Origin: Marinobacter bohaiensis
GTDB lineage: Bacteria > Pseudomonadota > Gammaproteobacteria > Pseudomonadales > Oleiphilaceae
Direction: 5' to 3'
Assembly (NCBI RefSeq): GCF_003258515.1
Contig: NZ_QGEH01000001.1
Span: 1,860,001 to 1,924,000 of the forward strand
Length of the DNA: 64,000 nucleotides
The translations under genes and the position numbers were made by a program. The first letter of the stretch is position 1. Every line of letters starts with the position of its first letter. Below are positions 8,256 to 17,041 of the stretch, piece by piece. Under the pieces are notes generated by a model, which saw only the letters and a program-made list of their open reading frames with translations, was not told the DNA's origin and did not search any database.

Positions 8256-9986
8256 TTAGCGTTTTGGCTTGGCGGCGTCTACCAGGAAGGAGAGGGCGTC
8301 ACCGGCCGGGATGTCCTGGCGGTCCGCATCGCTGCGCCCCTTGTATTCCAGGGTGCCGGCTTCCAGACCGCGGTCGGACACCACCACCCGGTGGGGGATG
8401 CCGATCAGCTCCATGTCCGCGAATTTCACGCCCGGCCGTTCGTTACGGTCGTCCAGCAGCACGTCCAGGCCGGCATCGCGCAGATCACTGTACAGTTTTT
8501 CCGCCGCTTCCCGGACCGCCGGCGACTTGTGCCCATTGAGGGTGACCACGACCACCTGGAACGGCGCGATAGCCGTCGGCCAGAGGATGCCTTTGTCGTC
8601 GTGGTTCTGCTCGATGGCGGCCGCCACGATTCGCGATACGCCAATGCCGTAACAACCCATGTCGAGCAGGGCGGACTTGCCGTTCTCGTCCAGTACGGTG
8701 GCGTTCATCGCCCGGCTGTATTTGTTGCCCAGCTTGAAGATGTGGCCCACTTCGATGCCGCGCTTGATTTCCAGGTGGCCATCACCGGTCGGGCTGGGGT
8801 CGCCTTCGACGATGTTGCGCAGGTCCTCGACCCGGCCCAGGGGCAGGTCGCGCTCCCAGTTGACGCCGGTCAGGTGCACATCATCGGTGTTGGCGCCGCA
8901 GATGAAATCGGCCAGATGGGCGGCGCTGCGGTCGACGATGACCGGAATTGGCAGATCGACCGGGCCAATGGAGCCGGTACCGCAGCCGACGGTTGCCTTG
9001 ATCTCTTCGTCCGTCGCCATGGTCAGCGGCTCGGCCACGTCCGGCAGGTTTTCCGCCTTGATTTCGTTCAGTTCGTGGTCGCCACGAAGCACCAGCGCCA
9101 GCAGGCCCTGGTTGCCGTCGTCATCGGCGGCGGCCTTGACGATCAGCGTCTTGATTGTGCGTGCCGCATCCACCTTCAGGAAGGCGGCCAGGTCGGCGAT
9201 GGTGTGCTGGTCCGGGGTGTCGACCCGGGCCATATCCTCGCCTGGCGCCGGACGTTCACCGGCCGGTGCTACGGCCTCGGCCTTCTCGATGTTGGCGGCG
9301 TACTGGCCGCCGCTGCTGAAGGCGATGGCGTCTTCGCCCGAGGAGGCCAGCACATGGAACTCGTGGGACGAACTACCGCCGATCGCTCCGGAATCGGCTT
9401 CCACCGGGCGGTAGTCGAGGCCCAGCCGGTCGAAGATGTTGCAGTAGGTGCGGTGCATGACCTGATAGGTTTCGTCCAGGGAGGCCTGATCGATGTGGAA
9501 CGAGTAGGCGTCCTTCATGACGAATTCGCGAGCGCGCATCACACCGAAGCGCGGCCGGCGCTCGTCACGGAATTTGGTCTGGATCTGGTAGAAGTTCGCC
9601 GGCAGCTCCTTGTAGCTCTTGAGCTCGTTGCGCATGAGGTCGGTGATGACTTCCTCGTGGGTCGGGCCAAAGCAGAAGTCGCGGCCGTGCCGGTCGTTGA
9701 GGCGCAGCAGCTCGCCGCCGTACTGTTCCCAGCGCCCGGATTCCTGCCACAGCTCAGCGGGCTGGATGGCTGGCATCAGCACTTCCTGGGCGCCGCTCCT
9801 GTCCATTTCCTCGCGGACGATCCGTTCCACCTTGCGCAGAACCCGAAGCCCCATTGGCAGCCAGGTGTACAGGCCGGCGGCGAGTTTGCGGATCATGCCC
9901 GCACGGAGCATGAGCTGGTGACTGACGATTTCCGCGTCGGAGGGAGTTTCTTTCAGTGTGGCAATCAGATAACGGCTTGCGCGCAT
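8256..9986 (-). CDS. proS: Prolyl-tRNA synthetase (bacterial type with editing insertion)
   Basis: This class II aminoacyl-tRNA synthetase charges tRNA-Pro. It has 576 residues, the length of the bacterial ProS. The N-terminus begins [19 protein letters not shown]. Class II motifs include [17 protein letters not shown] and [11 protein letters not shown]. The middle third, about residues 225-400, is the YbaK-like editing domain that clears Ala-tRNA-Pro. The C-terminal anticodon-binding domain contains [18 protein letters not shown]. It is a single gene, convergent with dusC and divergent from the next thioesterase. Confidence 0.97.
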   Translation of the reverse strand: MRASRYLIATLKETPSDAEIVSHQLMLRAGMIRKLAAGLYTWLPMGLRVLRKVERIVREEMDRSGAQEVLMPAIQPAELWQESGRWEQYGGELLRLNDRHGRDFCFGPTHEEVITDLMRNELKSYKELPANFYQIQTKFRDERRPRFGVMRAREFVMKDAYSFHIDQASLDETYQVMHRTYCNIFDRLGLDYRPVEADSGAIGGSSSHEFHVLASSGEDAIAFSSGGQYAANIEKAEAVAPAGERPAPGEDMARVDTPDQHTIADLAAFLKVDAARTIKTLIVKAAADDDGNQGLLALVLRGDHELNEIKAENLPDVAEPLTMATDEEIKATVGCGTGSIGPVDLPIPVIVDRSAAHLADFICGANTDDVHLTGVNWERDLPLGRVEDLRNIVEGDPSPTGDGHLEIKRGIEVGHIFKLGNKYSRAMNATVLDENGKSALLDMGCYGIGVSRIVAAAIEQNHDDKGILWPTAIAPFQVVVVTLNGHKSPAVREAAEKLYSDLRDAGLDVLLDDRNERPGVKFADMELIGIPHRVVVSDRGLEAGTLEYKGRSDADRQDIPAGDALSFLVDAAKPKR

Positions 9987-10214
9987 CTCGGAATCCGTAT
10001 TCTTTATATGGGTTATCGGTCAGCGATACCGGTCGACTTGTTTCCTGCAGCGCTTGCTGCCGTCGTCGCGACCGGCGGGCTATTCCTATCATTCGATCAG
10101 CCCGTTATTGTACGGAGCCGGTACGGTTACGTACAGGCAAAGGTGCCCGGCCTTTCAGGCACGCTTTCGAGTAGACCAAAAGGGCGCCAGCAACAATAAT
10201 TAAAGGAGAACGTC

Positions 10215-10625
10215 ATGACGTTGAGTGCCAGCGAGGTGGAGTCGCTGATTCGCGATGGGGTGCCCATGGCGGGGGACATCGACTTCCGCGTGGAGGCGGT
10301 CGATAACGGCTTTGCCCGAACCCGGGTACCGTTTGCCGGCAATCTGGTGCGTCCGGGCGGGACGCTGTCCGGCCCGGTGCAGATGGCGCTGGCCGATGCC
10401 TCGATGTATGCCGCCATCCTCGCCTCGCTGGGACGGGTGGAAATGGCGGTCACCAGTAACCTGAACATCAATTTCCTGCAGAAGCCGGCGGCGGCCGACC
10501 TGATCGCCGAGGCCGTGGTTCTGCGAATGGGGCGCCGCCTGGCGTTCTGCGAAGTCCGCTTGCTGTCCGGCGAGGAAGAGCGTCTGGTGGCGCACGTGAC
10601 CGGGAGCTACGCTTTGCCGGCCTGA
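10215..10625 (+). CDS. PaaI-family hotdog thioesterase
   Basis: This 136-residue hotdog protein is preceded by a good ribosome site (AAAGGAGAA). The signature region reads RPGGTLSGPVQMALADASMY, so the usual HGG is replaced by SGP while the following Asp is kept. The strands AVTSNLNINFLQKPAA and RLAFCEVRLLSGEEE follow. This is the third member of the superfamily in the window, but it is not part of the tandem pair at 3.6-4.5 kb. A TetR regulator starts 40 bp downstream and may be cotranscribed. The substrate is unknown. Confidence 0.8.
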   Translation: MTLSASEVESLIRDGVPMAGDIDFRVEAVDNGFARTRVPFAGNLVRPGGTLSGPVQMALADASMYAAILASLGRVEMAVTSNLNINFLQKPAAADLIAEAVVLRMGRRLAFCEVRLLSGEEERLVAHVTGSYALPA

Positions 10626-10665
10626 CGGTGGGCCTGTGTGGGGTGGCTCGACAGGGTGCGATGCC

Positions 10666-11277
10666 ATGACTCACGCCAGTGAACATAGCCAGCGGCGGAC
10701 GCCCCGACAGGCGCGCAGTCGGGAGCGGGTGGAAGCCATTCTCGAACATGCCTCGCGGATCTTCCATGAGTCCGGGGTGGATGGCACCAGCATGTCCGCC
10801 ATTGCCCGCAGCGCTGACATGTCCCTGGCGTCACTCTATCGCTATTTCCCCAACAAGTCGGCGGTCGTCCGTGCCATCGCCGAGCGTCATGTGGTCCGGC
10901 TGGAACACGTTCTGCGTGAGCGTCTGGCCGCGTGCCGGCCCGACACCGTGGCGGAAACGCTGTTGGAGGTTTACTTCGCCTTCTACCGCGAAGAGCCGGC
11001 CTACCAGGCCATCTGGGCGGGCGTTGAAGCCATGCCGGAGCTGCAGGCGCTGGATCTTGATGAGCTCCGGGCCAACGCGGCGGATCTGGATGTCTACCTG
11101 GCGAGACATTTCCCGGACCTGCCGGTGGCGCGCCGTCACGCGGCCAGCATGATGCTGCCCCGTGCGTGCGGCAGTCTGCTGAGGCTGGCCATGACTTTGC
11201 CTGAGTCAAGCGGGCGGGCCTTGCTGGATGAACTGAAACGGATGGTCCGGGCGTACCTCCATGCGCTTGAAGATTGA
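10666..11277 (+). CDS. TetR/AcrR family transcriptional regulator
   Basis: This 203-residue repressor-type protein is counted from the ATG at 10666. A GTG 30 bp earlier is possible but has no better ribosome site. The N-terminal helix-turn-helix reads SMSAIARSADMSLASLYRYF at residues ~45-65, preceded by RTPRQARSRERVEAIL. The C-terminal ligand and dimer domain is variable and gives no clue to the effector. It follows a hotdog thioesterase gene in the same direction and precedes a lipocalin, either of which might be a target. Confidence 0.88.
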   Translation: MTHASEHSQRRTPRQARSRERVEAILEHASRIFHESGVDGTSMSAIARSADMSLASLYRYFPNKSAVVRAIAERHVVRLEHVLRERLAACRPDTVAETLLEVYFAFYREEPAYQAIWAGVEAMPELQALDLDELRANAADLDVYLARHFPDLPVARRHAASMMLPRACGSLLRLAMTLPESSGRALLDELKRMVRAYLHALED

Positions 11278-11347
11278 ACGTCTTCTCCAGACTAACCCTC
11301 TCGCTGACTGGCTTGAGGATGGAATCTTGACCAAAAGGAGTCTCCCG

Positions 11348-11905
11348 GTGGCTGTCAGCCTCAAATACCCCCTTTCACTGTTTCTGGTTGTGCTGTTGGC
11401 CGGTTGCACCGGCGTGCCAGATCGCGTTCAGCCGGTCACGGGTTTCCAGCCCGACCGATACCTGGGCACCTGGTATGAAATCGCCCGCTTGTCGCATCCC
11501 TTCGAAGAGGGGTTGAGCTACGTGCAGGCGACCTACACCGAGAACGAAGACGGCAGCATCGATGTCCTGAACGAGGGTTTCAATGCGGAAGAGGGCCAAT
11601 GGGAGCGGGCCGACGGTGTCGCCAAATTTGTGGGCGAGCCTGAGACCGCGCACCTGAAGGTGTCCTTCTTCGGGCCGTTTTACGCCAGTTATGTCGTGAT
11701 GGCGCTGGACAAGCAGGGTTACCAGTACTCCCTGGTGACCGGGCCGGACCGGGATTACCTGTGGATCCTGTCGCGGAAACCGACCCTGGACGAGCCGACC
11801 CGGCAGCGCCTGGTGGCCCAAGCGCGGGATGCCGGCTATCCGGTGGACGATCTGATCTGGGTGAACCAGTCCGGCAAGCCGCCGGTCCCACGCCCGCAAC
11901 GCTGA
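11348..11905 (+). CDS. blc: Outer-membrane lipoprotein lipocalin (Blc-like)
   Basis: This 185-residue protein is counted from GTG 11348. It sits 7 nt after the ribosome site AAAAGGAG (11333-11340) and starts directly with a lipoprotein signal (lipobox LLAGC). The lipocalin signature is RYLGTWYEIARLSHPFE. Later segments KVSFFGPFYASYVVMAL and WILSRKPTLDE match bacterial Blc. Such proteins bind fatty acids or lysophospholipids at the inner face of the outer membrane and are linked to envelope stress. Longer starts upstream overlap the TetR gene and lack a ribosome site. Confidence 0.92.
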   Translation: MAVSLKYPLSLFLVVLLAGCTGVPDRVQPVTGFQPDRYLGTWYEIARLSHPFEEGLSYVQATYTENEDGSIDVLNEGFNAEEGQWERADGVAKFVGEPETAHLKVSFFGPFYASYVVMALDKQGYQYSLVTGPDRDYLWILSRKPTLDEPTRQRLVAQARDAGYPVDDLIWVNQSGKPPVPRPQR

Positions 11906-11923
11906 TGCGCGACGCCCTGCGGT

Positions 11924-12412
11924 TTACAGGTAGCCCAGCGGCAGGGCGGTGCTGTCGATCACACGCCGCAGCACGAAGCTGGAGTGGACGCCGCTGACCC
12001 CCTGGATCCGGGTGATCTTGTTGAGCAGGAACTCGTGGTAGACGTCCATGTCCGGCACCACCACTTTCAGCATGTAGTCCGCGTCCTGGCCGGTGATCAG
12101 GTAGCATTCCTGCACTTCGGGGTACTCGCCCACCTGTCGTTCGAAAGCCTCGAAGCGCTCCGGCGTATGACGGTCCATCCCGATCAGGATGATCGCCGTC
12201 AACGCCAGCCCCAGCTTCTTGTGGTCAAGCACCGTCACCCGGCGCAGGATGATACCGGCGTCCTCCAGTGCCCGTACGCGGCGGGAGCAGGGCGACGGCG
12301 ACAGGCCCACCCGCTCCGACAGCTCCTGGTTGCTCAGCTCGCCGTGGCGTTGCAATTCATCGAGGATTTTACGGTCAATACGATCGAGTTTGATCAGGTT
12401 TTTGTCGCTCAT
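11924..12412 (-). CDS. lrp: Lrp/AsnC family transcriptional regulator (Lrp-like)
   Basis: This feast/famine-type regulator has 162 residues, starting MSDKNLIKLDRIDRKIL. The N-terminal HTH contains LSNQELSERVGLSPSPCSRR. The C-terminal RAM domain holds VQECYLITGQDADYMLKVVV, the amino-acid-sensing region. Length and SPSPCxRRVRxLE strongly resemble global Lrp and not a minor AsnC paralogue. It is transcribed away from leuA across a 271-bp spacer, so regulation of leuA and itself from that spacer is plausible. An upstream ATG 15 bp earlier is less likely. Confidence 0.88.
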   Translation of the reverse strand: MSDKNLIKLDRIDRKILDELQRHGELSNQELSERVGLSPSPCSRRVRALEDAGIILRRVTVLDHKKLGLALTAIILIGMDRHTPERFEAFERQVGEYPEVQECYLITGQDADYMLKVVVPDMDVYHEFLLNKITRIQGVSGVHSSFVLRRVIDSTALPLGYL

Positions 12413-12683
12413 GATAGAAAATGCCAAGTTCGATTGATTTGGTGGCAGGGTCTACCAATCATGGCGGTAATCGGAGAAAATTAGCAAGCACATTGCGCTT
12501 GTGTTTTCCTATCCTGTATCTCGTTGTCGACAGTCCCCGCCACCGATCCGGGGTGAGGGGATGTCGGCAGCCAAGCGCTGACCCGGTGCATGTCCAGGCC
12601 AAAAGCCGCAGGACACGGAACACAGGATACCGAGCCCGTAAACAGGCGGGCCTTTATTTCACTTGAACCAGCAAGGAATCATC
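12413..12683. promoter_or_regulatory. Divergent spacer between lrp and leuA
   Basis: This 271-bp spacer must hold both promoters. Close to leuA, GCCCG (12635-12639) and CGGGC (12648-12652) can form a short stem followed by CTTTATTT, which resembles a weak attenuator. No leader peptide with a run of Leu codons is visible. Assignment of individual sites is not possible by eye. Confidence 0.4.
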
Positions 12684-14366
12684 ATGGCTTTCGATCATCG
12701 CAAATACGTTGCCTTCCAGCCGGTACGCAAGACCGACCGTCGCTGGCCCGACCAGGTTATCCAACACGCGCCGACCTGGTGTGCCGTTGACCTGCGGGAT
12801 GGTAACCAGGCGCTAGTCAAGCCGATGTCGGTGGCGCAGAAGCAGCGCCTGTTCGACTTGCTGGTCAAGATCGGCATGAAAGAGATTGAGATCGGTTTCC
12901 CCGCCGCGAGCCAGCCGGACTTCGATTTCTGCCGCAAGCTCATCGAAGAGGACCGTGTGCCGGACGACGTGCACATCCAGGTGCTGACCCAGGCGCGTCC
13001 GGAATTGATTGCACGGACCTACGAAGCCTTGAAGGGCGCCAGGAATGCGATCGTTCACGTCTATAACTCCACCTCCACGGTGCAGCGGGAGAAGGTTTTC
13101 CGCATGGATCGTGAGGGCATCAAGGAGATCGCGGTGAACGGCGCGCGCATCGTCAAGGCGCACGCGGAGAAAGAGCCCAACACCAACTGGACTTTCCAGT
13201 ATTCGCCGGAGAGTTTCACCGGCACCGAACTGGATTTTGCCGTCGAGGTGGTGGATGCGGTCAACGATGTCTGGCGTCCGGATCAGGGCCAACCGGTCAT
13301 CATCAACCTCCCGGCGACGGTGGAGATGGCCACGCCGAACGTGTTTGCCGACCAGATCGAGTGGGTCTGCGACAACGTCAAGTACCGCGAGCACATCCAG
13401 ATCAGCGTGCACACCCACAACGACCGGGGCTGTGGTGTTGCCGCCGCCGAGCTGGCGGTCATGGCTGGTGCCGACCGGGTGGAAGGCACCTTGATGGGCA
13501 ACGGCGAGCGCACCGGTAACATGGATCTGGTCACCATGGCCATGAACGTGTACTCCCAGGGCATCGATCCCAAGCTGGATCTGTCCGGCATGGCCGAGAT
13601 CACCGATGTGGTCGAAGCCTGTACCGAGATTCCGACGCATCCGCGTCATCCGTACGCCGGCGAGCTGGTTTTCACCGCCTTCTCAGGCAGTCACCAGGAT
13701 GCAATCCGCAAATGCCTGTCCACCTACAGCGAAGGCGACAAGTGGGAAATCGCGTATCTGCCGATTGATCCGCGCGATCTGGGGCGTCGTTACGAGGAAG
13801 TGGTGCGCATCAACAGTCAGTCCGGCAAGGGCGGCGTGGCCTATGTCCTGGAGAGGGATTACAACATCGCGATGCCCCGCTGGCTGCAGATCGAATTCTC
13901 CAAGGTGGTGCAGAATGCCGCGGAAACCGAAGGCGGCGAGGTGGATTCCGATACCATCCACCGGCTGTTCGAGGAGAAGTACCTGGCGGTACGTCCGGAC
14001 TGGCGTCTGCGGGCCTACGACCTGCATCGCACCGATGAAAGCGTGAAGGCCACCATTGAGATTGGCGAAGAGCAGCGCGAGAAGCTCTCCGGCGCCGGTC
14101 TGGGTGCGGTGGAAGCCGTGGCGGCAGCGCTGGAGGAGCGCTTTGGCGTGACCCTGGCGGTGGAGGCCTACGATGAGTTCGCGCTGGGCGAGGGCACCAA
14201 TGCCAACGCCATGGCCTGCATCCGTATCCAGGTGAACGGTGAGCCGCACAGTGCCGCGGCGCTGGCCGAGGACACCACGTCGGCCATCATGCAGGCGCTG
14301 TTGTCGGCGGTGGCCAACCACGTGGCCGTCGCTGAGTCGGGTAGCGCGGGGCGCGCAACGGCCTGA
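12684..14366 (+). CDS. leuA: 2-isopropylmalate synthase (long LeuA form)
   Basis: This enzyme condenses acetyl-CoA with 2-ketoisovalerate, the committed step of leucine synthesis, and is feedback-inhibited by leucine. It has 560 residues from the ATG at 12684. AAGGA supports this start over a TTG at 12663. The TIM barrel shows WCAVDLRDGNQALVKPMS near residues 33-50 and the metal site HTHNDRGCGVAAAEL. The C-terminal ~130 residues are the leucine-binding regulatory domain. Length and sequence match the actinobacterial/Pseudomonas-type long LeuA and not the shorter E. coli form. It is monocistronic, closed by a strong terminator. Confidence 0.96.
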   Translation: MAFDHRKYVAFQPVRKTDRRWPDQVIQHAPTWCAVDLRDGNQALVKPMSVAQKQRLFDLLVKIGMKEIEIGFPAASQPDFDFCRKLIEEDRVPDDVHIQVLTQARPELIARTYEALKGARNAIVHVYNSTSTVQREKVFRMDREGIKEIAVNGARIVKAHAEKEPNTNWTFQYSPESFTGTELDFAVEVVDAVNDVWRPDQGQPVIINLPATVEMATPNVFADQIEWVCDNVKYREHIQISVHTHNDRGCGVAAAELAVMAGADRVEGTLMGNGERTGNMDLVTMAMNVYSQGIDPKLDLSGMAEITDVVEACTEIPTHPRHPYAGELVFTAFSGSHQDAIRKCLSTYSEGDKWEIAYLPIDPRDLGRRYEEVVRINSQSGKGGVAYVLERDYNIAMPRWLQIEFSKVVQNAAETEGGEVDSDTIHRLFEEKYLAVRPDWRLRAYDLHRTDESVKATIEIGEEQREKLSGAGLGAVEAVAAALEERFGVTLAVEAYDEFALGEGTNANAMACIRIQVNGEPHSAAALAEDTTSAIMQALLSAVANHVAVAESGSAGRATA

Positions 14367-14383
14367 TCAGCGGGGCAGACACG

Positions 14384-14414
14384 AAAAAGCCGACACCGGA
14401 GTGTCGGCTTTTTT
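14384..14414. terminator. Bidirectional terminator between leuA and csp
   Basis: A 13-bp stem AAAAAGCCGACAC / GTGTCGGCTTTTT with a 4-nt loop has T-runs on both strands, fitting the convergent genes leuA (+) and csp (-). Confidence 0.92.
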
Positions 14415-14458
14415 ATGGGCCAGCCATGCCACGAAGGTGACCGGCCAAATCATGCGGG

Positions 14459-14668
14459 TCACAGCGGGGTTACATTTTCCGCCTGAGGTCCCTTCGGTCC
14501 CTGGGTCACAGTAAACTGCACCTGTTGACCTTCAGCCAGTGTACGGAAGCCACTCGCGTTAATGGCGCTGTAGTGAACGAAAACGTCACTGCCGCCTTCC
14601 TGAGCAATAAAACCAAAGCCCTTAGCTTCATTGAACCACTTTACATGGCCAGTTTTGGTATCCGACAT
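14459..14668 (-). CDS. Cold-shock domain protein (CspA family)
   Basis: This 69-residue RNA/ssDNA-binding protein is a single cold-shock domain. The nucleic-acid-binding motifs KGFGFI (RNP1) and DVFVHYSAI (RNP2) are intact, and the N-terminus [15 protein letters not shown] is typical. CspA proteins melt mRNA structure after temperature downshift or in stationary phase. A near-consensus promoter lies about 180 bp upstream (14847-14874), leaving a long 5' leader, a hallmark of cold-inducible csp genes. Confidence 0.95.
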   Translation of the reverse strand: MSDTKTGHVKWFNEAKGFGFIAQEGGSDVFVHYSAINASGFRTLAEGQQVQFTVTQGPKGPQAENVTPL

Positions 14669-14840
14669 TTATCTTCTTTCCTGTATTTCTGAGATTGAAG
14701 CCCGTTACGGGGTAGGCCTTTTCCGGAGAAAAAGCGGATGTGCTGAGATTCAACAGAGAGTACCGAGGAAGGGACCAACGCAGAGCAATTCAAGCTGACC
14801 GTGGTAACGCTTTCACAGAATACCGCTGTCTTTCCACAGC
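14669..14840 (-). promoter_or_regulatory. Long 5' untranslated leader of csp
   Basis: About 170 nt of leader is predicted between the promoter (-10 at 14847-14852) and the csp ATG. This matches the length of E. coli cspA-type thermosensor leaders. I cannot fold it reliably here, so the function is inferred from length and gene family. Confidence 0.5.
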
Positions 14841-14846
14841 AAATTC

Positions 14847-14874
14847 AGTATAGACCTTGATCAAAGGCCGTCAA
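14847..14874 (-). promoter_or_regulatory. Sigma-70 promoter for csp
   Basis: On the minus strand the -35 is TTGACG (14874-14869), the spacer is 16 nt, and the -10 is TATACT (14852-14847). Both hexamers are one mismatch from consensus. Transcription would start near 14840. Confidence 0.75.
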
Positions 14875-14932
14875 AGAAAATATTCGGCCCAAAAAACAGG
14901 TATTTCCGGGGAGTTCGGTGCTTTTTTGCTGT

Positions 14933-14983
14933 TTTCGGTCCGGGTAAGCGCCGATTTGACCGGGGTGCTCGCCCGGACCGAAA
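14933..14983. repeat. 12-bp perfect inverted repeat between prpE and csp promoter
   Basis: TTTCGGTCCGGG (14933-14944) and CCCGGACCGAAA (14972-14983) flank a 27-nt loop. It lies just downstream of the prpE stop and upstream of the csp promoter, both on the minus strand. In the prpE direction an A-run and not a T-run follows, so it is not a standard terminator. Confidence 0.6.
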
Positions 14984-15021
14984 GTTTGTTCTTTTTCAAC
15001 AGGTTCAGCGCAACCCGGCGA

Positions 15022-16896
15022 TCAGCGCCTGAAACGGTCTTCAATGTCACCGAGGATGGCCGGGTCGTCGATGGTCGACGGCACTGAATAGTCATCGCCG
15101 TCGGCGATGCTGCGCAGCACACGCCTGAGGATCTTGCCGGAACGCGTCTTGGGCAGGCGGTCGACGATCATGGCGCGGCGGAAAAAGGCCACCGCGCCGA
15201 TGCGTTCCCGCACCATGTCCACCAGCTCTTCCTCCAGTTCGTCCTGCTCGATGGTGGCGCCGTCCTTGAGCAACACCAGGCCCACCGGCACCTGCCCGCG
15301 CATCTCATCCTGCACGCCGATCACACAGCACTCCGCCACGGCCGGGTGGGAGGCCACCACTTCCTCCATTTCACCCGTCGATAGCCGGTGCCCGGCCACG
15401 TTGATGACGTCGTCGGTGCGTCCCATGATGAAGACGTAGCCATCCTCGTCGATGAAGCCGCCGTCACCGGAACTGTAGTAGCCAGGCATCGGGGCGAGGT
15501 AGGTTTTGACGAAACGTGCCTGATCGCCCCAGATGCCGCTCAGGCAGCCTGGCGGCAGCGGCAGCCCTACCGCCACCAGGCCTTGCTCTCCGGGCGGTAG
15601 CGGGGTGCCGTTGAAATCCAGTATCCGCACGTTGTAGCCGGGGGACGGCATGGTCGCCGAGCCGGGTTTGGTGGGCAGGGTCTGCAGCCCCACCGGGTTA
15701 CAGCAGATGGCCCAGCCGGTTTCGGTTTGCCACCAGTGGTCGAGTACCGGCAGTCCGGTCTTCTCTCGAAGCCAGTCATAGGTCGGTGGATCGAGCCGCT
15801 CGCCGGCCAGCAGGATGCGGTGCAGGGACGAAATATCGTACTTGAGCAGTTCGTCCGCTTCCGGATCTTCCTTGCGCACGGCCCGGAAGGCGGTGGGCGC
15901 GGTGAACAGGATGTTAACCCGGTGATCGGCACAGACGCGCCAGAAAGCCCCGGCATCCGGCGTCTTCACCGGTTTGCCTTCGTAGAGAATGGTGGTGCAG
16001 CCGGTAATCAGCGGCCCGTAGACGATGTAGCTGTGGCCCACGACCCAGCCGACGTCCGACGCTGCCCAGAACACGTCGCCGGGCTTGGCGCCGTAGACCA
16101 GCGACATGCTGTAGCGCATGGCCACCGCGTGGCCGCCGTTGTCCCGCACCACGCCCTTGGGTTTGCCGGTGGTGCCGGAGGTGTAGAGGATGTAGAGCGG
16201 ATCGCCGGATTTCACCGGCACAGGGTCTACGGGGCTGGCCTGGGCTTCCTGTTCGTGCCAGTCGAGATCGCGACCGCTGACCAGCGTTGCTTCCACTTGC
16301 GGCCGTGCCAGCACAATGCAGCACTGGGGCTTGTGCTGGGCCTCATCGATGGCCGCGTCCACCAGCGGTTTGTAGGGAATCACCTTCTGCACTTCGATAC
16401 CGCAGGATGCGGTCAGGATTACTTTCGGACGGGCGTCGTCGATGCGTACGGCCAGTTCGTGGGCCGCAAATCCGCCGAACACCACCGAGTGGATGGCGCC
16501 AAGTCGGGCGCAGGCCAGCATGCCGATGACGGCTTCCGGGATCATGGGCATGTAGATGATCACGCGGTCACCCTTGCTGACGCCCTGCTCGGCCAGGGCA
16601 CCGGCGAAGCGCGCCACCCGGTCAGTCAGTTCGTCGTAGGTGAAGGTCTGTTTCTGACCCGTGACCGGCGAGTCGTAAACCAGCGCGGCCTGGTCGCCGC
16701 GACCGTTGCGGATGTGAGCGTCGAGGGCCAGGTCGCAGGTGTTGAGTTCACCGTCCTCGAACCAGGTGTAAGTGTGCTCGTCGCTCTGGGTGAGGATTCG
16801 TTGTGGTGGCCGCATCCAGTCGATCTGCCGGGCTTTTTCCTTCCAGAAGGCTTCCGGCTGATCAATGGACGCGCGAAATTCGTCACGGTAACTCAT
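15022..16896 (-). CDS. prpE: Propionyl-CoA synthetase (short-chain acyl-CoA synthetase)
   Basis: This AMP-forming ligase has 624 residues. The adenylation motif YTSGTTGKPKGVVRDNGGH is the PrpE version, since acetyl-CoA synthetase lacks RDNGGH. Other motifs are HWWQTETGW, YYSSGDGGFIDEDGY and the regulatory lysine in TRSGKILRRVLR, which is acetylated in this family. It activates propionate, with acetate as a side substrate. It stands alone, with no prpBCD genes nearby, and its promoter must lie in 16897-17041. The specificity assignment rests on motif similarity. Confidence 0.9.
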   Translation of the reverse strand: MSYRDEFRASIDQPEAFWKEKARQIDWMRPPQRILTQSDEHTYTWFEDGELNTCDLALDAHIRNGRGDQAALVYDSPVTGQKQTFTYDELTDRVARFAGALAEQGVSKGDRVIIYMPMIPEAVIGMLACARLGAIHSVVFGGFAAHELAVRIDDARPKVILTASCGIEVQKVIPYKPLVDAAIDEAQHKPQCCIVLARPQVEATLVSGRDLDWHEQEAQASPVDPVPVKSGDPLYILYTSGTTGKPKGVVRDNGGHAVAMRYSMSLVYGAKPGDVFWAASDVGWVVGHSYIVYGPLITGCTTILYEGKPVKTPDAGAFWRVCADHRVNILFTAPTAFRAVRKEDPEADELLKYDISSLHRILLAGERLDPPTYDWLREKTGLPVLDHWWQTETGWAICCNPVGLQTLPTKPGSATMPSPGYNVRILDFNGTPLPPGEQGLVAVGLPLPPGCLSGIWGDQARFVKTYLAPMPGYYSSGDGGFIDEDGYVFIMGRTDDVINVAGHRLSTGEMEEVVASHPAVAECCVIGVQDEMRGQVPVGLVLLKDGATIEQDELEEELVDMVRERIGAVAFFRRAMIVDRLPKTRSGKILRRVLRSIADGDDYSVPSTIDDPAILGDIEDRFRR

Positions 16897-17041
16897 GGAA
16901 CCACCTCGCTTATTATCGGCATTGTGAAGGACGGTTTTCCTCCACTTTAGGTGGTTGTTTTTTAGTCGCCACTAGACAATGGGCTAACGGCGGCCAGGCA
17001 TCGCTGGCGCGCCGGAAAACCGCGCTGCCCGGCCCGCCGGA

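Noticed and set aside
8220-10199. Long plus-strand open frame opposite proS
   Set aside because: It is a shadow of proS, whose class II motifs and editing domain are clear on the minus strand.
12413-12683. Leucine leader-peptide attenuator before leuA
   Set aside because: No short frame with consecutive Leu codons is present. Only a short stem is seen, so classical attenuation is not supported.
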